From contig NZ_VLKR01000028.1 in NCBI RefSeq assembly GCF_007830445.1, positions 1-64,000 of the forward strand: a stretch of 64,000 bases of DNA, written 5' to 3'. A program made the translations under genes and the position numbers. Position 1 is the stretch's first letter. Every line of letters starts with the position of its first letter. This DNA comes from Sphingobacterium siyangense. GTDB lineage: Bacteria > Bacteroidota > Bacteroidia > Sphingobacteriales > Sphingobacteriaceae. The notes beneath the pieces are model-generated. The model was given only the letters and a program-made list of their open reading frames with translations, searched no databases and was not told the origin of the DNA. This document shows, piece by piece, positions 17,873 to 28,044 of the stretch.

Positions 17873-19063
17873 TTAATATCCCAGTTTTGCCAAACGTGCA
17901 TACATCTCCACAAAAGCGCATTGATCTAACAGCCACCTGGATTTTTGCTTTTTCTCCAAAGTCCAGTCGACATCAAACAGTCCGTCCTGATCCCTCATCT
18001 TATACCATGCACGGTCTAGGTTTTTCGCAAAAATATCAATATAGGTTCTATTTCCGTCCTGTTCAAATAAACTGATATATCCCCTCATCATTACAGCATG
18101 GAACCATAAGTTACTATTCTTTAACATTGGAAAAGTATCTTGGTCCGTGGTCTGAAAAAAATACGCTAAACAAGCTTTTGCCAGCTCTTGGGCATCAATC
18201 AGATATTTTTTTTCCTTGGTAAGCTTGTAAAGCAACGCTGCTGCTTGCAACATCTGTCCGGAATTATAGGAATACTTGGCCTTACCAATATTTCCATTGA
18301 GCTGAATATTATCCCAATAGAGTTTATCCGTTGGGTCTTGCAGACCTGCCTTTGTCCACGCATAGAGTTGTCGCGCTTCATTCAGATAGTCTCCCTCTTT
18401 AGTAGCTTCAAACAGCTTTAGTGCAAATACTGCCGCAGGAGCATTGGAACAGGTATTTTTAGATTCTTTTTTCTGTTCACACCAATAGATCCCACCACCG
18501 AGCTTGTCATCCGCACCACTTTTTACAAAAGCCCAGATCTCTTTCGCATGCTTAAGATAATCGACCTTTTTTGTCTGCAGATAACTATCGGCAAAGTCAA
18601 TACCCAACCAGACGTTATCATCATAAAACCGGTCTGATGGCGGAGCAGAATTGATATAGGAAGCATAACCAACGGGCTCTCTGGAATGATCCCTATATTC
18701 CATTAATCCTGGCAGCACGCGTTGGTCCAGGATCTTTTGGTAAAGCGCTTTGTTCTTTGGTAGTTCCATCAATGTGTTTACAGCGGAAAAGCTTCCGGAG
18801 AATGGCCATAGGTAAGCATATTTCTTTTGCACGGTCGCCTGTTCGGGATTATCAAGATAGTCCGCTTTAAAGGTTTCGTCGAAGGGATATTTCTCAGTCA
18901 ACAGTTGATTTTTGGTATTTCCATACTTAGCGTAAATAATAGCTAACGTTCTTTGGGCACGTTCGGCAGACTGTCCTTTATTGAATTGCCCATAGCCTGT
19001 TAAATAGCATAAACCCGACAGCAGCACAGTTGTCGTTATCTTATAGATTTGTCTCATCAGCAT
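17873..19063 (-). CDS. GH76 alpha-1,6-mannanase-like enzyme, copy A
   Basis: A 396-residue member of the GH76 (alpha/alpha)6-barrel family. The paired catalytic aspartates are seen in FYDDNVWLGID (Asp148-Asp149), and GGGIYWCEQKK and SNAPAAVFALKLFEA match family landmarks. The N-terminus is a cleavable signal (SGLCYLTGYGQ) with no lipobox Cys, so it is probably periplasmic or secreted, unlike its lipoprotein neighbour. GH76 enzymes cut the alpha-1,6-mannan backbone of fungal mannoprotein. A surface/periplasm division between the two enzymes is a reasonable inference. It is the last gene of the operon, and a hairpin stands just before its start. ATG at 19057 is an alternative start. Confidence 0.88.
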   Translation of the reverse strand: MLMRQIYKITTTVLLSGLCYLTGYGQFNKGQSAERAQRTLAIIYAKYGNTKNQLLTEKYPFDETFKADYLDNPEQATVQKKYAYLWPFSGSFSAVNTLMELPKNKALYQKILDQRVLPGLMEYRDHSREPVGYASYINSAPPSDRFYDDNVWLGIDFADSYLQTKKVDYLKHAKEIWAFVKSGADDKLGGGIYWCEQKKESKNTCSNAPAAVFALKLFEATKEGDYLNEARQLYAWTKAGLQDPTDKLYWDNIQLNGNIGKAKYSYNSGQMLQAAALLYKLTKEKKYLIDAQELAKACLAYFFQTTDQDTFPMLKNSNLWFHAVMMRGYISLFEQDGNRTYIDIFAKNLDRAWYKMRDQDGLFDVDWTLEKKQKSRWLLDQCAFVEMYARLAKLGY

Positions 19064-19072
19064 ATGTATTTT

Positions 19073-19111
19073 AAGAAGCCTTCGAAACCTTTTGGGTCAC
19101 GAAGGCTTCTT
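19073..19111 (-). terminator. Strong hairpin between the two GH76 genes
   Basis: A 12-bp perfect stem (AAGAAGCCTTCG / CGAAGGCTTCTT) with a 15-base loop fills the gap between the GH76 genes. On the minus strand it ends nine bases before the ATG at 19063. There is no clear T run after it in that direction, so it may act as an attenuator, an mRNA-processing or stability element, or a translation control rather than a full stop. Confidence 0.6.
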
Positions 19112-19124
19112 TGTGTTCATTCCA

Positions 19125-20249
19125 TTATTTTAATTTATTTTCATAGCTTGCTAATCCTTCAAAAAGCATCGCAGCACTTGCATAGGCAGTAATTTCACTA
19201 TTGCCAATAGGTGGTTGCGCCCAGGACGGACCAAAGAACAGCGTCGGTAGACTTGTTCCCTTGGTCCAGGCAATTTTACCATTATTGACCAAAAATTTCT
19301 CAAACTTACTGCGGTAGGCTGCATCAATTCCTTCCTGACTTAAATAGTCTACAAAATATCGTATAAATATCCCTTTAAACAATGCGCCGTCGCCGCTTCC
19401 CTCGTCGCGCAAAATATTATTCCCGCCATCGATACAACGTGTGATTGTGTAATAACTAATTTTTTGCGCATCAACCAGATAAAGCTGATCTTTAGTAATC
19501 TTAAAAAGCTCCACTGCGGTACCAAGGAACGTCCCCTGATTATAAGTCAGTGTTGTCATATCCACATTACCTGTCTGACCATTAATATTGTCATAAACAG
19601 CGCCCGTTGACGGATTGTACAGTGTTGCTTTTTGCCATTCGTAGATCTTCTTGGCCCAGGTCAGGTAGTTTTCATCTTTTGTCAAACGATATAGTCTAGC
19701 TGCCAGAATACTAGCTGGCCCATTCGAGCAAGCATTTTTGCTATAGCGCATATCTTTCTTCCAAGCCAATCCACCGCCTGCATATTGCTCATCCCATGCG
19801 CCAGCAATATCTGTCCATAAAAGCAATACCGTGTCGAGGTATTTTTGATCCTTGGTAATTTCATATAAGCGCAATATGGTCAGTGCATTCCATTCCATGT
19901 CATCATAGAATACGTTATAATAAGTATTGCCATTTTTGATCTTCACACCTTCAAACCATTTGCTGAAATAGGCACTATATCTGCTGTCCTTCGTTCGTAG
20001 ATAGGCATCGATAACAACATCCATCGCATGTGCATTGGGCCAATATTGAAATCCCAGATCGGATTGATTGATCGCATTGTTGAAATACCCGGACTCATTC
20101 CAGAATCCGGCAATCATCTTATCGGAAACCTGCGTTGCAATACTTGTCCAGCTTTGCTGTACAGTGTCGTCATAGGGGTAGCTGTCCTCAATCTTGGTGC
20201 ATCCTAAGAGTAGAAACAATAGGGATGACAGTATAATCATTTTATTCAT
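19125..20249 (-). CDS. GH76 alpha-1,6-mannanase-like lipoprotein, copy B
   Basis: A 374-residue GH76 protein with a lipoprotein signal (LFLLLGC, Cys17), so it is probably anchored in the outer membrane. The catalytic aspartate pair is in FYDDMEWNAL (Asp116-Asp117), with GGGLAWKKDMRYSKNACSNGPA further on. If it is surface-exposed, it would act as an endo-alpha-1,6-mannanase that makes oligosaccharides for the SusC/D pair upstream in the same operon. It is separated by 13 bases from the SusE-like gene. The other GH76 follows after a hairpin. The two GH76 proteins are clearly related but not close copies. Confidence 0.9.
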   Translation of the reverse strand: MNKMIILSSLLFLLLGCTKIEDSYPYDDTVQQSWTSIATQVSDKMIAGFWNESGYFNNAINQSDLGFQYWPNAHAMDVVIDAYLRTKDSRYSAYFSKWFEGVKIKNGNTYYNVFYDDMEWNALTILRLYEITKDQKYLDTVLLLWTDIAGAWDEQYAGGGLAWKKDMRYSKNACSNGPASILAARLYRLTKDENYLTWAKKIYEWQKATLYNPSTGAVYDNINGQTGNVDMTTLTYNQGTFLGTAVELFKITKDQLYLVDAQKISYYTITRCIDGGNNILRDEGSGDGALFKGIFIRYFVDYLSQEGIDAAYRSKFEKFLVNNGKIAWTKGTSLPTLFFGPSWAQPPIGNSEITAYASAAMLFEGLASYENKLK

Positions 20250-20262
20250 AGGGTCTCCTCCT

Positions 20263-21405
20263 TTAATTTGGTACGACAGTATGCGTATAGTCTTTGTCGC
20301 CTTGTAAAATCATCGATATTTTTGTTGGATGGCCGTCTACTGCATCCGCAAATTTCCATTTATCGTCCCATTGTGAAAGATTGGGCAATATTCGGACGAA
20401 ATAATAAGAAGGAGCTGATGAACTATTGGGCGGACTGTCCGTCCCGTTTTGAGTTCCCAGCTGTAAGGTCTCAGCCTTTCCGGCCTTGACGGTTTCCATC
20501 TGGAACTTATAACGTTGGTCACGGCCCCAACTTTCCTGTTTAAAATTGATGATACCAGTTGCAGACCAAATTCCCTTACCTTGATAAGGTAGATCCAGCA
20601 CCACAGCTCCGGACGGAGAAAAATAAACGCCCATGTTTTTGATCTCTGTGTAAGTAACTGCTGCCACATTGAAATCAATTCGAATACGATATACTGCCGT
20701 CTTGGCAATGCTGTTACTTCCGGTTTCACCTTCTTTTATTTTGGTTTGATCTTCCGAATAGAAAACACGCCCCTCAGCAGACTTGCGATCCGTAAAGGTG
20801 TATTTTTTTCCGGCTTCCAATTTTGTAAAGATCTCATATTCACCATTACCTACCAATTTAAAAGGTAAAGATGCGGCAACATCCGTTCCACCCTCAGTCG
20901 CCTCTCCAGTGATAAATAATTCATCGGGGATCTCCGCAAAGCCTTCCAGTGTTTTGATATTCAACACTTTCTTTGCTTTGCTCAATACCCGTTTCATTCC
21001 ACGGATAGCATATACGGACCAGATCACATCGCCGCTCTCACCAGGGTTAATCCCAGCTTTCGTTGCTACCTGATTCAATATTTTGTGACTAATATTGGCG
21101 CCGTTTGAGTTTCCATTATTATCCGACGTGACTGTATAAAGAGGTTTGCTGAAATCGCCATCAAGCTTATCAAAAACAACTTCATATTGCGCTGCCCCAC
21201 CGTCGGCCACCAATGCCGACTCCCATTCAAAATAGAGCGCGGCGGAACTGGAACTTAATAATTTGACAGCTTTTCCATCTGCAGGGGCATATAGGTTCTC
21301 AACAGCCGACACCTCTGCGTCGGCGTATTTCATATCGTCTTTTTTACAGGAAACGATGCTCGCAGCCAATGCGACCATTGCTATAACTTTAAAATACCAT
21401 TTCAT
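20263..21405 (-). CDS. SusE-like surface glycan-binding lipoprotein
   Basis: A 380-residue protein with a lipoprotein signal (ALAASIVSC, Cys20). It has an N-terminal SusE-type immunoglobulin-like domain (about 38-150), then beta-rich modules with DELFITGEATEGG and GVYFSPSGAVVLDLPYQGKG. This arrangement is typical of SusE/SusF-type surface glycan-binding proteins. It is encoded between SusD and the first GH76 gene, so the ligand is presumably alpha-mannan. The resemblance to the SusE-like protein of the galactan locus is structural rather than close in sequence. Confidence 0.78.
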   Translation of the reverse strand: MKWYFKVIAMVALAASIVSCKKDDMKYADAEVSAVENLYAPADGKAVKLLSSSSAALYFEWESALVADGGAAQYEVVFDKLDGDFSKPLYTVTSDNNGNSNGANISHKILNQVATKAGINPGESGDVIWSVYAIRGMKRVLSKAKKVLNIKTLEGFAEIPDELFITGEATEGGTDVAASLPFKLVGNGEYEIFTKLEAGKKYTFTDRKSAEGRVFYSEDQTKIKEGETGSNSIAKTAVYRIRIDFNVAAVTYTEIKNMGVYFSPSGAVVLDLPYQGKGIWSATGIINFKQESWGRDQRYKFQMETVKAGKAETLQLGTQNGTDSPPNSSSAPSYYFVRILPNLSQWDDKWKFADAVDGHPTKISMILQGDKDYTHTVVPN

Positions 21406-21479
21406 GTCTATATCATTAATTTATGGTTCGAAACGTACATTTTTTTAATGCGCCGTTTGCGCTAGTTTTTTAATTAAAT

Positions 21480-23105
21480 TTAGTTTGAGTAGCCCTGATT
21501 GTTAGGCAATAAATTTTTATTTAGATCGATCTGGGTTCGTGGTATCGACCAGAGATAATCTCTACTTTCATCAAACCGGCGGATATCCAGTTTGATATTA
21601 CTATTGTTACCACCATATTTAGCACCCAATACCTGGCCGTCCAAATAGGTTTTACCAGCTTTCCAGCGCATGATATCATAGTAACGCAATCCCTCAAGAG
21701 CAAGCTCACTTCGCCGCTCATTTCGGACAATTGTTTTTAGATCCCCGGTAGTCGGAAAGTCTAACGCTTTTGATGCTTCAAAACCAGCCCGCTGACGAAT
21801 AGGTCTGATCGTCATATCCCACACTGCTGCATTGAGTTGTCCCAGTGCTTCTTTTGCTTCTGCATACATCAATAAGATATCGGCGTACCGAAACATGATG
21901 ATGTTCAATCCAGCATCGTATTTTACCGTTGCTGTTACATCGTAGTATTTCTTTACGTAATACCCTGTGGCGGAAGCGTTGGCACTTGCACCCTGATATT
22001 CATCGAGCCGTTCCTTATCTGTTGTACCAGAGCCGGGTTTGATAAGGATCTTACGTGTTGTACCGTCAAAATCAGTCCATTGCCCACCATGAAAAACGAT
22101 GGTTGCGGCCATACGTGGATCGCGGTTGACATAGGGATTATTGTCGTTATATTGCGGATCCGTAGCAATGGTATTTCCACCCAGTGTCAAATAATTATCG
22201 ACCAGACTTTGTAATGGTGCATAACCGTTTAAACGTGCTTGAGCAGAGATTGGTGCTGCATCATATAACTTATTCCAGGTTTTTAATAAAGGTACATAGG
22301 CATAATCCAGAATAACCTCTGAATTATATTCATTAGCTGCAGTAAACAGCTCCGGATAACTGCGGAATAATGCGTAAGTGCCAAATTCCGTTTGTTTTTT
22401 CATCAGATTTTCACAGTACTCCACTACTTTATTCCAGTTGCTTTCATAGAGGTATGCCCGAGCTTGAAAGGCTGAAGCGGCGCCCTTGGTAATCCGGCCG
22501 CGGTCGTCTGCCGGTAAACCATCTTTGTTTGGTAGATCGGCCATGCATTGATCCAACTCCTGATGGATAAATGCCATAATAGTCGCTTTTTCTGTCCGTG
22601 GTAGAGTCTTGGACTCTTCCAGCGAGATATCTTTCGTAAAAAAAGGCACAGCGCCATAGAAATTAACAAGTCTAAAATAGAGAAATGCACGGATAAAGCG
22701 CACCTCGGCGATACGGCGTTTTTTGAGTGCCGCATCCATTCCAGGTACACGCTCCACATTCTCTAGATAGACATGGCAGGTCTTAATACCACCGTAGAGA
22801 TCGGACCACTCTGCTCCAAAACGGCCCAGTGTCGGATCGGCGGTTCCATTGCGGATTGCACGCTGGTCTGTGTTTGAGCGCCCCTCAAAAATATTATCAC
22901 TCAGGGCTTCATCATTCCACATACGATCTGCTGAATACAGCTGATTATAGGCCATATTGACCATTTTTTCGGCATTGTCTGCGTAGTCCCAAAAATTTTC
23001 ATCGGTAAAGCGATCTGTTGGCAGCGTATCCAACTTATTACAGGATGTTAATTGGAGAATTGCCATTAAACTCAAGCCTCCTACAAGTATCTTATATAGT
23101 TTCAT
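21480..23105 (-). CDS. SusD-like nutrient-binding lipoprotein
   Basis: A 541-residue RagB/SusD lipoprotein (signal LMAILQLTSC). Family landmarks include VRFIRAFLYFRLVNFYGAVPF, the MFRYADILLMYAEAKEALG segment and NERRSELALEGLRYYDIMRWKAG before the C-terminal LPNNQGY. It caps the SusC channel encoded eleven bases upstream. The pair probably imports mannan fragments produced by the GH76 lipoprotein of the same operon. Confidence 0.93.
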   Translation of the reverse strand: MKLYKILVGGLSLMAILQLTSCNKLDTLPTDRFTDENFWDYADNAEKMVNMAYNQLYSADRMWNDEALSDNIFEGRSNTDQRAIRNGTADPTLGRFGAEWSDLYGGIKTCHVYLENVERVPGMDAALKKRRIAEVRFIRAFLYFRLVNFYGAVPFFTKDISLEESKTLPRTEKATIMAFIHQELDQCMADLPNKDGLPADDRGRITKGAASAFQARAYLYESNWNKVVEYCENLMKKQTEFGTYALFRSYPELFTAANEYNSEVILDYAYVPLLKTWNKLYDAAPISAQARLNGYAPLQSLVDNYLTLGGNTIATDPQYNDNNPYVNRDPRMAATIVFHGGQWTDFDGTTRKILIKPGSGTTDKERLDEYQGASANASATGYYVKKYYDVTATVKYDAGLNIIMFRYADILLMYAEAKEALGQLNAAVWDMTIRPIRQRAGFEASKALDFPTTGDLKTIVRNERRSELALEGLRYYDIMRWKAGKTYLDGQVLGAKYGGNNSNIKLDIRRFDESRDYLWSIPRTQIDLNKNLLPNNQGYSN

Positions 23106-23116
23106 TACATAAAAGG

Positions 23117-26100
23117 TTAGAATTGAATATTTAATCCACCGCCATAGTATTTCAACGTCGGATAATTGCGGGCACTATTGGCCGAACCACCCATGTTAGA
23201 ATCAAATTCGGAGGATTCGGGATCTATCCAGGAGTTTTTGCTCAAGGTCAGCAGGTTTTGGGCATTGATGAAAAAGCGAACACGCTGCAATCCCAATTTC
23301 GACACGACTTCTTTTGGCAACGAATAACCTACCTGTATATTTTTCAATCGCGCGTATTTCCCGTTGAAAAGATAGAGATCAGAATCTTTCCCAAAATTGT
23401 TGGTCGATGCTGTTGATCCATTTGCAGTCAGTCGTGGCCAGCGTCCATCAATATTAGTCGGTGTCCAGTAATCGAGTTGATGCTGATAAATGGTGTATGA
23501 ATAATTCTGATGAAATGGTTCGATCAACTCTCCCCGGATCATCATATCGCGTTTGCCTACCCCCTGCCAGAACATACTAAAATCAAAATCTTTATAATTC
23601 AGGTTATAGGTAAGCCCAAATGTAAAGCGGGGGAAACCATTGCCTAATACAAAGCGGTCCCGTGCATCGATAATTCCATCGTTATTCCGATCGACATACT
23701 TTACATCGCCGGGACGCAGATCTGCTGCAGTAATACCGCTCGGCAAGGCCGAAGTTTCAATATCCGTTATATTTTGAAAGAATCCGGCCATCTTGTACCC
23801 ATAGTAGGAATTATAAGGTAGCCCAACACGCGTCAATTTAGTAATGTTATCGACTGTTGAAATACGGTCATCACCGGGCATCGCAATAATCTTATTGTGA
23901 CTATCGCCCATATTCGCATTGATCGTATGGTGGAAATCGCCAGTTGTAGCACGGTAGCTGAGGTTGATTTCCCAGCCCTCATTGTTCATTTCACCTAAAT
24001 TCTGATTCTTTAGGGAGGTTCCGAATGTGGAAGGTATTTGTGGCGACATCAAGATATCAACTGTACGCTTTTTAAAATAATCGAAACTGGCCGTTAATTT
24101 ATCATGAAAGAAGGTTGCGTCCAAGCCAACATTGAAATTATAGGTTTTCTCCCAGCGTAGATCCAGACTGGCATAATTAAACCCCGCAGCAGAAACAGGT
24201 TTGTTGTTAAATCCATAACTGTTCTGATAAGATTCATAGGTAAAATAATACGCATAGTCGTCTACGGCCTGATTGCCAAGAACACCATAGGTAGATCTGA
24301 TTTTTAGGCTACCGACATGTTGTTTATACCAATTCATAAATACTTCGTCGGATGCCCGCCATCCAAGAGATCCCGAAGGAAAGAAGCCCCAGCGATTAGC
24401 TTTCGAAAATTTAGAGGAGCCATCGTAGCGAAAGCTAAATTCGGCAAAATACTTACTTGCAAAGTCGTATCCGGCACGGCCGAAGATCGAATTGATACTA
24501 TTTTGCAGTGTTCCATTTGGTGTTACACGGGCACTCACAGGGTCAATAACTGTTCCTGTGGTAGGTGTGCCGAGGACAGGATCAGTAAATTTCATTTTCA
24601 GTTCGTTTTGTCGGCGTGTATACGATTCGTTGGAGGCCCCAAATAGACCTGATACATGATGACTGCCAAAAGTCCGGTCATAATCCAGGAGCAGCTGAAA
24701 GTTCAGTAACGAAGCTTTTTCGTTAAAATCTTCGGTATTGCGGTCTGAATTGACGTAGACCTGTGCTTGCGTGGCATCCGGATTGGAATATAATGGCACC
24801 TGGATTCTACGGATAGAACGGTGATCAGCATAGATGTCAGCTCCGAAGATACCACGCAGTTTTAAACCTTCGAACAGTTTTGCTTCGAGATTCAGGTTGA
24901 TATTGAAATAGTCGTTATCATTTTTAATATAGCCGCCTTCATTCAGTTCAGCCAGAGGATTTTGATCTGTCAGTGCATTGTTGACAAGATATTTTCCATT
25001 ATCAGCCTGCATGCGATAGTAGTAATAAGGCGGAAGTCTGGAAGCATTGATAATGGCACTTCCGGCCGTGTTGCTCATGTTGTTGTTGCGGGTATAGGCT
25101 AAGATTGAGGTCAATTTAAAACGTCCGATCTCTGTACTGAGGTTGCTCCGCAGATTGTACCGCTTAATGCCAAAGTCCTGTCCAACAAAGTTGCTGGGCT
25201 GATTGTAAAAGCCGCCGGAAAATAAATAGGAACTTTTATCTCCACCGCCGGCCACACTGATATTATATTTTTGCTGGAAAGAGTTTTTCATGATTTCCGG
25301 CAAGTTCCACCGCTCGATATCCTGATGGGCATACAAGTCTGCAATAGCTTCAGGTGAAAACTGTGGGTCCATTCCTGAGTTGGTCAGTGCAAGATTACGA
25401 AGGGTCGCATTTTCATACCCAGCAACAGGTGAAAATAAAATCTTAGGTTCTTGCACGCCCCACTGGGTGCCGACAGTCACCGCAGGCCGCTGATTTTGGC
25501 GTCCTCTTTTGGTGGTTACTAAAATAACGCCATTTGCGGACCTCGAACCGTATATGGCCGTAGAACCTGCGTCTTTCAATACCGACACCGTTTCAATGTC
25601 ATCCGGATTGATCTTATTGAGTGTTCCGCCTTCTGTAATAATTCCGTCGATCACCACCAGCGGCGCATTACTGTTTATGGTAGATATCCCACGAATATTG
25701 ATATTCATCGAATTATCATTGGGGTCCATGCTTTTCTGTTGGATGGTCAAACTGGGGGAGGCTCCTTGAAGGGCTTGCGTTACATTGCCTACAGGTCGGT
25801 TTTCGAAAGTCTTCGCACTGATCTGGTCAACGGCCCCAACAACACGCTGACGTGTCGTGGTACCATAGCCGATTACGATAACTTCTTCGAGCTGACTGTT
25901 GCTATTTTTCATGATCACATTGAGCTGCCCCGATCCATCGGTCCGCAGGGAAGACAGTTCTCCGCTCAATGCATCATAACCAACAGAGGAGAATACCAGG
26001 GTTGCTTTGGGTGAGAGATTTGTGAGGGTAAACATACCATCACTATTGGTGGTAGTACCTATAGATTCATTTCCTTTGACCCGTACAGAGACATTTGCGA

Positions 26101-26554
26101 GCGGTTCGCCACGTTCATTGGTCACACGTCCCTTTACAGGGACTTGATTTGGGATCATCGTAAACTCCATCGGTACGGACTTTATGGAAGCTTTTGGCTT
26201 ATCATAAATGACCACAGTCTTATTATCCAACTGGTAAGACAAGGGCTGATCTTTAAAGATCTGGTCTAATACATCCGACAATTGACGATCCCTAACTTTT
26301 ATGTCAACAGGCTTCGCGTTTACCATCTGTCGTTCCGTGTACAGAAAATTGTATCCCGTCTGAGATTTGAGTTCCCTAAATATTTTCTTAAGGCTCATGT
26401 TGGAGTATTCTAATGTTACCTTTTGTGCAAAGGTGGTAGCGCTAACCTGCATAAAAGTAACCAAGATAATTATGGTTGTCAATCGCATAATAAGCCATAG
26501 TTTACGGAATAGCAGATACGCTATCTCCTTTTTTCTGATATAATTTTGATACAT
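23117..26554 (-). CDS. SusC-like TonB-dependent transducer with STN domain
   Basis: A 1145-residue SusC-type TonB-dependent transporter. After the signal it carries a secretin/TonB N-terminal (STN) domain (about 48-120, SLKKIFRELKSQTGYNFLY), a carboxypeptidase-regulatory-like domain (about 137-215), the plug (VIGYGTTTRQRVVGAV, STAIYGSRSANGVILVTTKRG) and the beta-barrel ending GGGLNIQF. The STN domain marks it as a transducer that signals ligand binding to a FecR anti-sigma factor across the periplasm; the matching FecR and ECF genes lie directly upstream on the same strand. The N-terminus is long (about 20 residues before the hydrophobic core), so a start at the internal ATG (MRLTTIII) is possible. 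Confidence 0.93.
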   Translation of the reverse strand: MYQNYIRKKEIAYLLFRKLWLIMRLTTIIILVTFMQVSATTFAQKVTLEYSNMSLKKIFRELKSQTGYNFLYTERQMVNAKPVDIKVRDRQLSDVLDQIFKDQPLSYQLDNKTVVIYDKPKASIKSVPMEFTMIPNQVPVKGRVTNERGEPLANVSVRVKGNESIGTTTNSDGMFTLTNLSPKATLVFSSVGYDALSGELSSLRTDGSGQLNVIMKNSNSQLEEVIVIGYGTTTRQRVVGAVDQISAKTFENRPVGNVTQALQGASPSLTIQQKSMDPNDNSMNINIRGISTINSNAPLVVIDGIITEGGTLNKINPDDIETVSVLKDAGSTAIYGSRSANGVILVTTKRGRQNQRPAVTVGTQWGVQEPKILFSPVAGYENATLRNLALTNSGMDPQFSPEAIADLYAHQDIERWNLPEIMKNSFQQKYNISVAGGGDKSSYLFSGGFYNQPSNFVGQDFGIKRYNLRSNLSTEIGRFKLTSILAYTRNNNMSNTAGSAIINASRLPPYYYYRMQADNGKYLVNNALTDQNPLAELNEGGYIKNDNDYFNINLNLEAKLFEGLKLRGIFGADIYADHRSIRRIQVPLYSNPDATQAQVYVNSDRNTEDFNEKASLLNFQLLLDYDRTFGSHHVSGLFGASNESYTRRQNELKMKFTDPVLGTPTTGTVIDPVSARVTPNGTLQNSINSIFGRAGYDFASKYFAEFSFRYDGSSKFSKANRWGFFPSGSLGWRASDEVFMNWYKQHVGSLKIRSTYGVLGNQAVDDYAYYFTYESYQNSYGFNNKPVSAAGFNYASLDLRWEKTYNFNVGLDATFFHDKLTASFDYFKKRTVDILMSPQIPSTFGTSLKNQNLGEMNNEGWEINLSYRATTGDFHHTINANMGDSHNKIIAMPGDDRISTVDNITKLTRVGLPYNSYYGYKMAGFFQNITDIETSALPSGITAADLRPGDVKYVDRNNDGIIDARDRFVLGNGFPRFTFGLTYNLNYKDFDFSMFWQGVGKRDMMIRGELIEPFHQNYSYTIYQHQLDYWTPTNIDGRWPRLTANGSTASTNNFGKDSDLYLFNGKYARLKNIQVGYSLPKEVVSKLGLQRVRFFINAQNLLTLSKNSWIDPESSEFDSNMGGSANSARNYPTLKYYGGGLNIQF

Positions 26555-26767
26555 TTGTAAGGTTTATTTGCAGTGTATTCGAGTCGTCCAAAACAGAAAC
26601 ATACTGCAGATTGGATAGTTAAAATTTAATTGTCCCAAACGGCAACCGAGCTCCTTCAGGATCTTGGTTGCTTTTTTATACCCCACCATCGTGGCTATTC
26701 GTTCTGTCGTTTTTTATTCATCGGTTTGTTTATTTAGGTTATTGTGTCATTAATTATTTTTAGGTTA

Positions 26768-27940
26768 TTACGGAAATACATGTATTTTTTTTCCGTCTAT
26801 TCTGAAATGAACGGCACCCGTTTTTTCGAGCAGGCTTAAGACCTTTTGAACATCATCAAAACGCGATATTCCGCCACCAAATTTCTCGGTCGTTTTTTTA
26901 CCCTGATAGATGACCTCCACATTATACCAGCGTGCCACCTTGCGCATGACGCTTTCGATATCATCTCCATCGAACATAAATTCGTTGTTTGTCCAGGCAA
27001 TAACCGGTGCTGTATCTATTGGGCGGGATTTTAGCACCCCATGAGCTGTAAGGCTCGACTGCTCACCCGGTGCTAATAGCAATTTTTGACTGTGGGAACT
27101 GACCTGTACACGACCTTCCAGTAGGGTGGTCTGTACCGCCGATTCGTCGGCATAACTGTTTACATTGAAATGGGTACCGAGCACTTCGACCTGCTGAGCT
27201 GCTGCCTGCACAATAAAGGGGTGTTTGGAATCCTTCGCTACTTCAAAATAAGCTTCACCGGTCAGTGTGACAGTTCTGTTTTTTTGATTTGCAAAACGAA
27301 CCGGATAGCTGAGCGAAGAAGCTGCATTGAGCCATACTTGTGTACCGTCAGGTAGCTTAATCCGATAGGTTTCTCCTTTGGTTGTCGATAAGGTATTTTG
27401 CTCGATTTCGCCCTGCGACTTATCGCTGACTTCGTAAATCAATTGGCCATCCGTTGTTTTAGAGATTCTTATACCCGATTCTTCCGCAATCCGACCGTTT
27501 TGTGTTTCATGTAGATGAATCTGCTTGCCGTTGGCCAGCGTTAAGGTCGCCGATTGTTTTCCGGGTGATATCACATGTTGTGCAGCTTGCGGAGATACGT
27601 TTTTAGTTTCAATGGTAAGAAACCAGCGACCAATAAATAATAGTCCGATAACAGCAGCTGCGCTTGCGCCAATACGTTTCCAAGTCCATAGCGATTTTGT
27701 TTTTGGTTTATTGATCTGGAGATGCAATTGGTCCCAGGTATTATCCAGTACGGCCAATAAAGTTGGATCGTCCAACAGATGTTGATCGACGGGATCGTCC
27801 AAAACCTCCTGGATGAGTTCTTGAAGTAATATTTTATCCCTGCCTGATTTTACATAGGACAAAAACGCACGGGAATTTTCTTCGCTAAGTTTTCCCTGTA
27901 TATATCGCCTTAACGTATATCGAAGTGTTTTCTTTTCCAC
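26768..27940 (-). CDS. FecR-type anti-sigma factor
   Basis: A 390-residue FecR protein: cytoplasmic N-terminal region (1-90) that would hold the sigma factor, a transmembrane helix (about 92-110, AAAVIGLLFIG), the periplasmic FecR domain with GETYRIKLPDGTQVWLNAASSLSYP, and a C-terminal DUF4974-type domain (MRKVARWYNVEVIYQG). The start is a GTG at 27938-27940. It lies between the ECF gene and the STN-SusC gene, the standard order for a substrate-sensing cascade. It probably represses the mannan operon until the transporter binds ligand. Confidence 0.9.
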   Translation of the reverse strand: MEKKTLRYTLRRYIQGKLSEENSRAFLSYVKSGRDKILLQELIQEVLDDPVDQHLLDDPTLLAVLDNTWDQLHLQINKPKTKSLWTWKRIGASAAAVIGLLFIGRWFLTIETKNVSPQAAQHVISPGKQSATLTLANGKQIHLHETQNGRIAEESGIRISKTTDGQLIYEVSDKSQGEIEQNTLSTTKGETYRIKLPDGTQVWLNAASSLSYPVRFANQKNRTVTLTGEAYFEVAKDSKHPFIVQAAAQQVEVLGTHFNVNSYADESAVQTTLLEGRVQVSSHSQKLLLAPGEQSSLTAHGVLKSRPIDTAPVIAWTNNEFMFDGDDIESVMRKVARWYNVEVIYQGKKTTEKFGGGISRFDDVQKVLSLLEKTGAVHFRIDGKKIHVFP

Positions 27941-28044
27941 AATTGGTTATCCTCTTTTCAGCTAATACACTTCAGCGGTAAACGTCATCTGCTCTACCTG
28001 CAAATTTATTTTACTTTTTTTCTGTGCAATGAAAATTAGATGCG

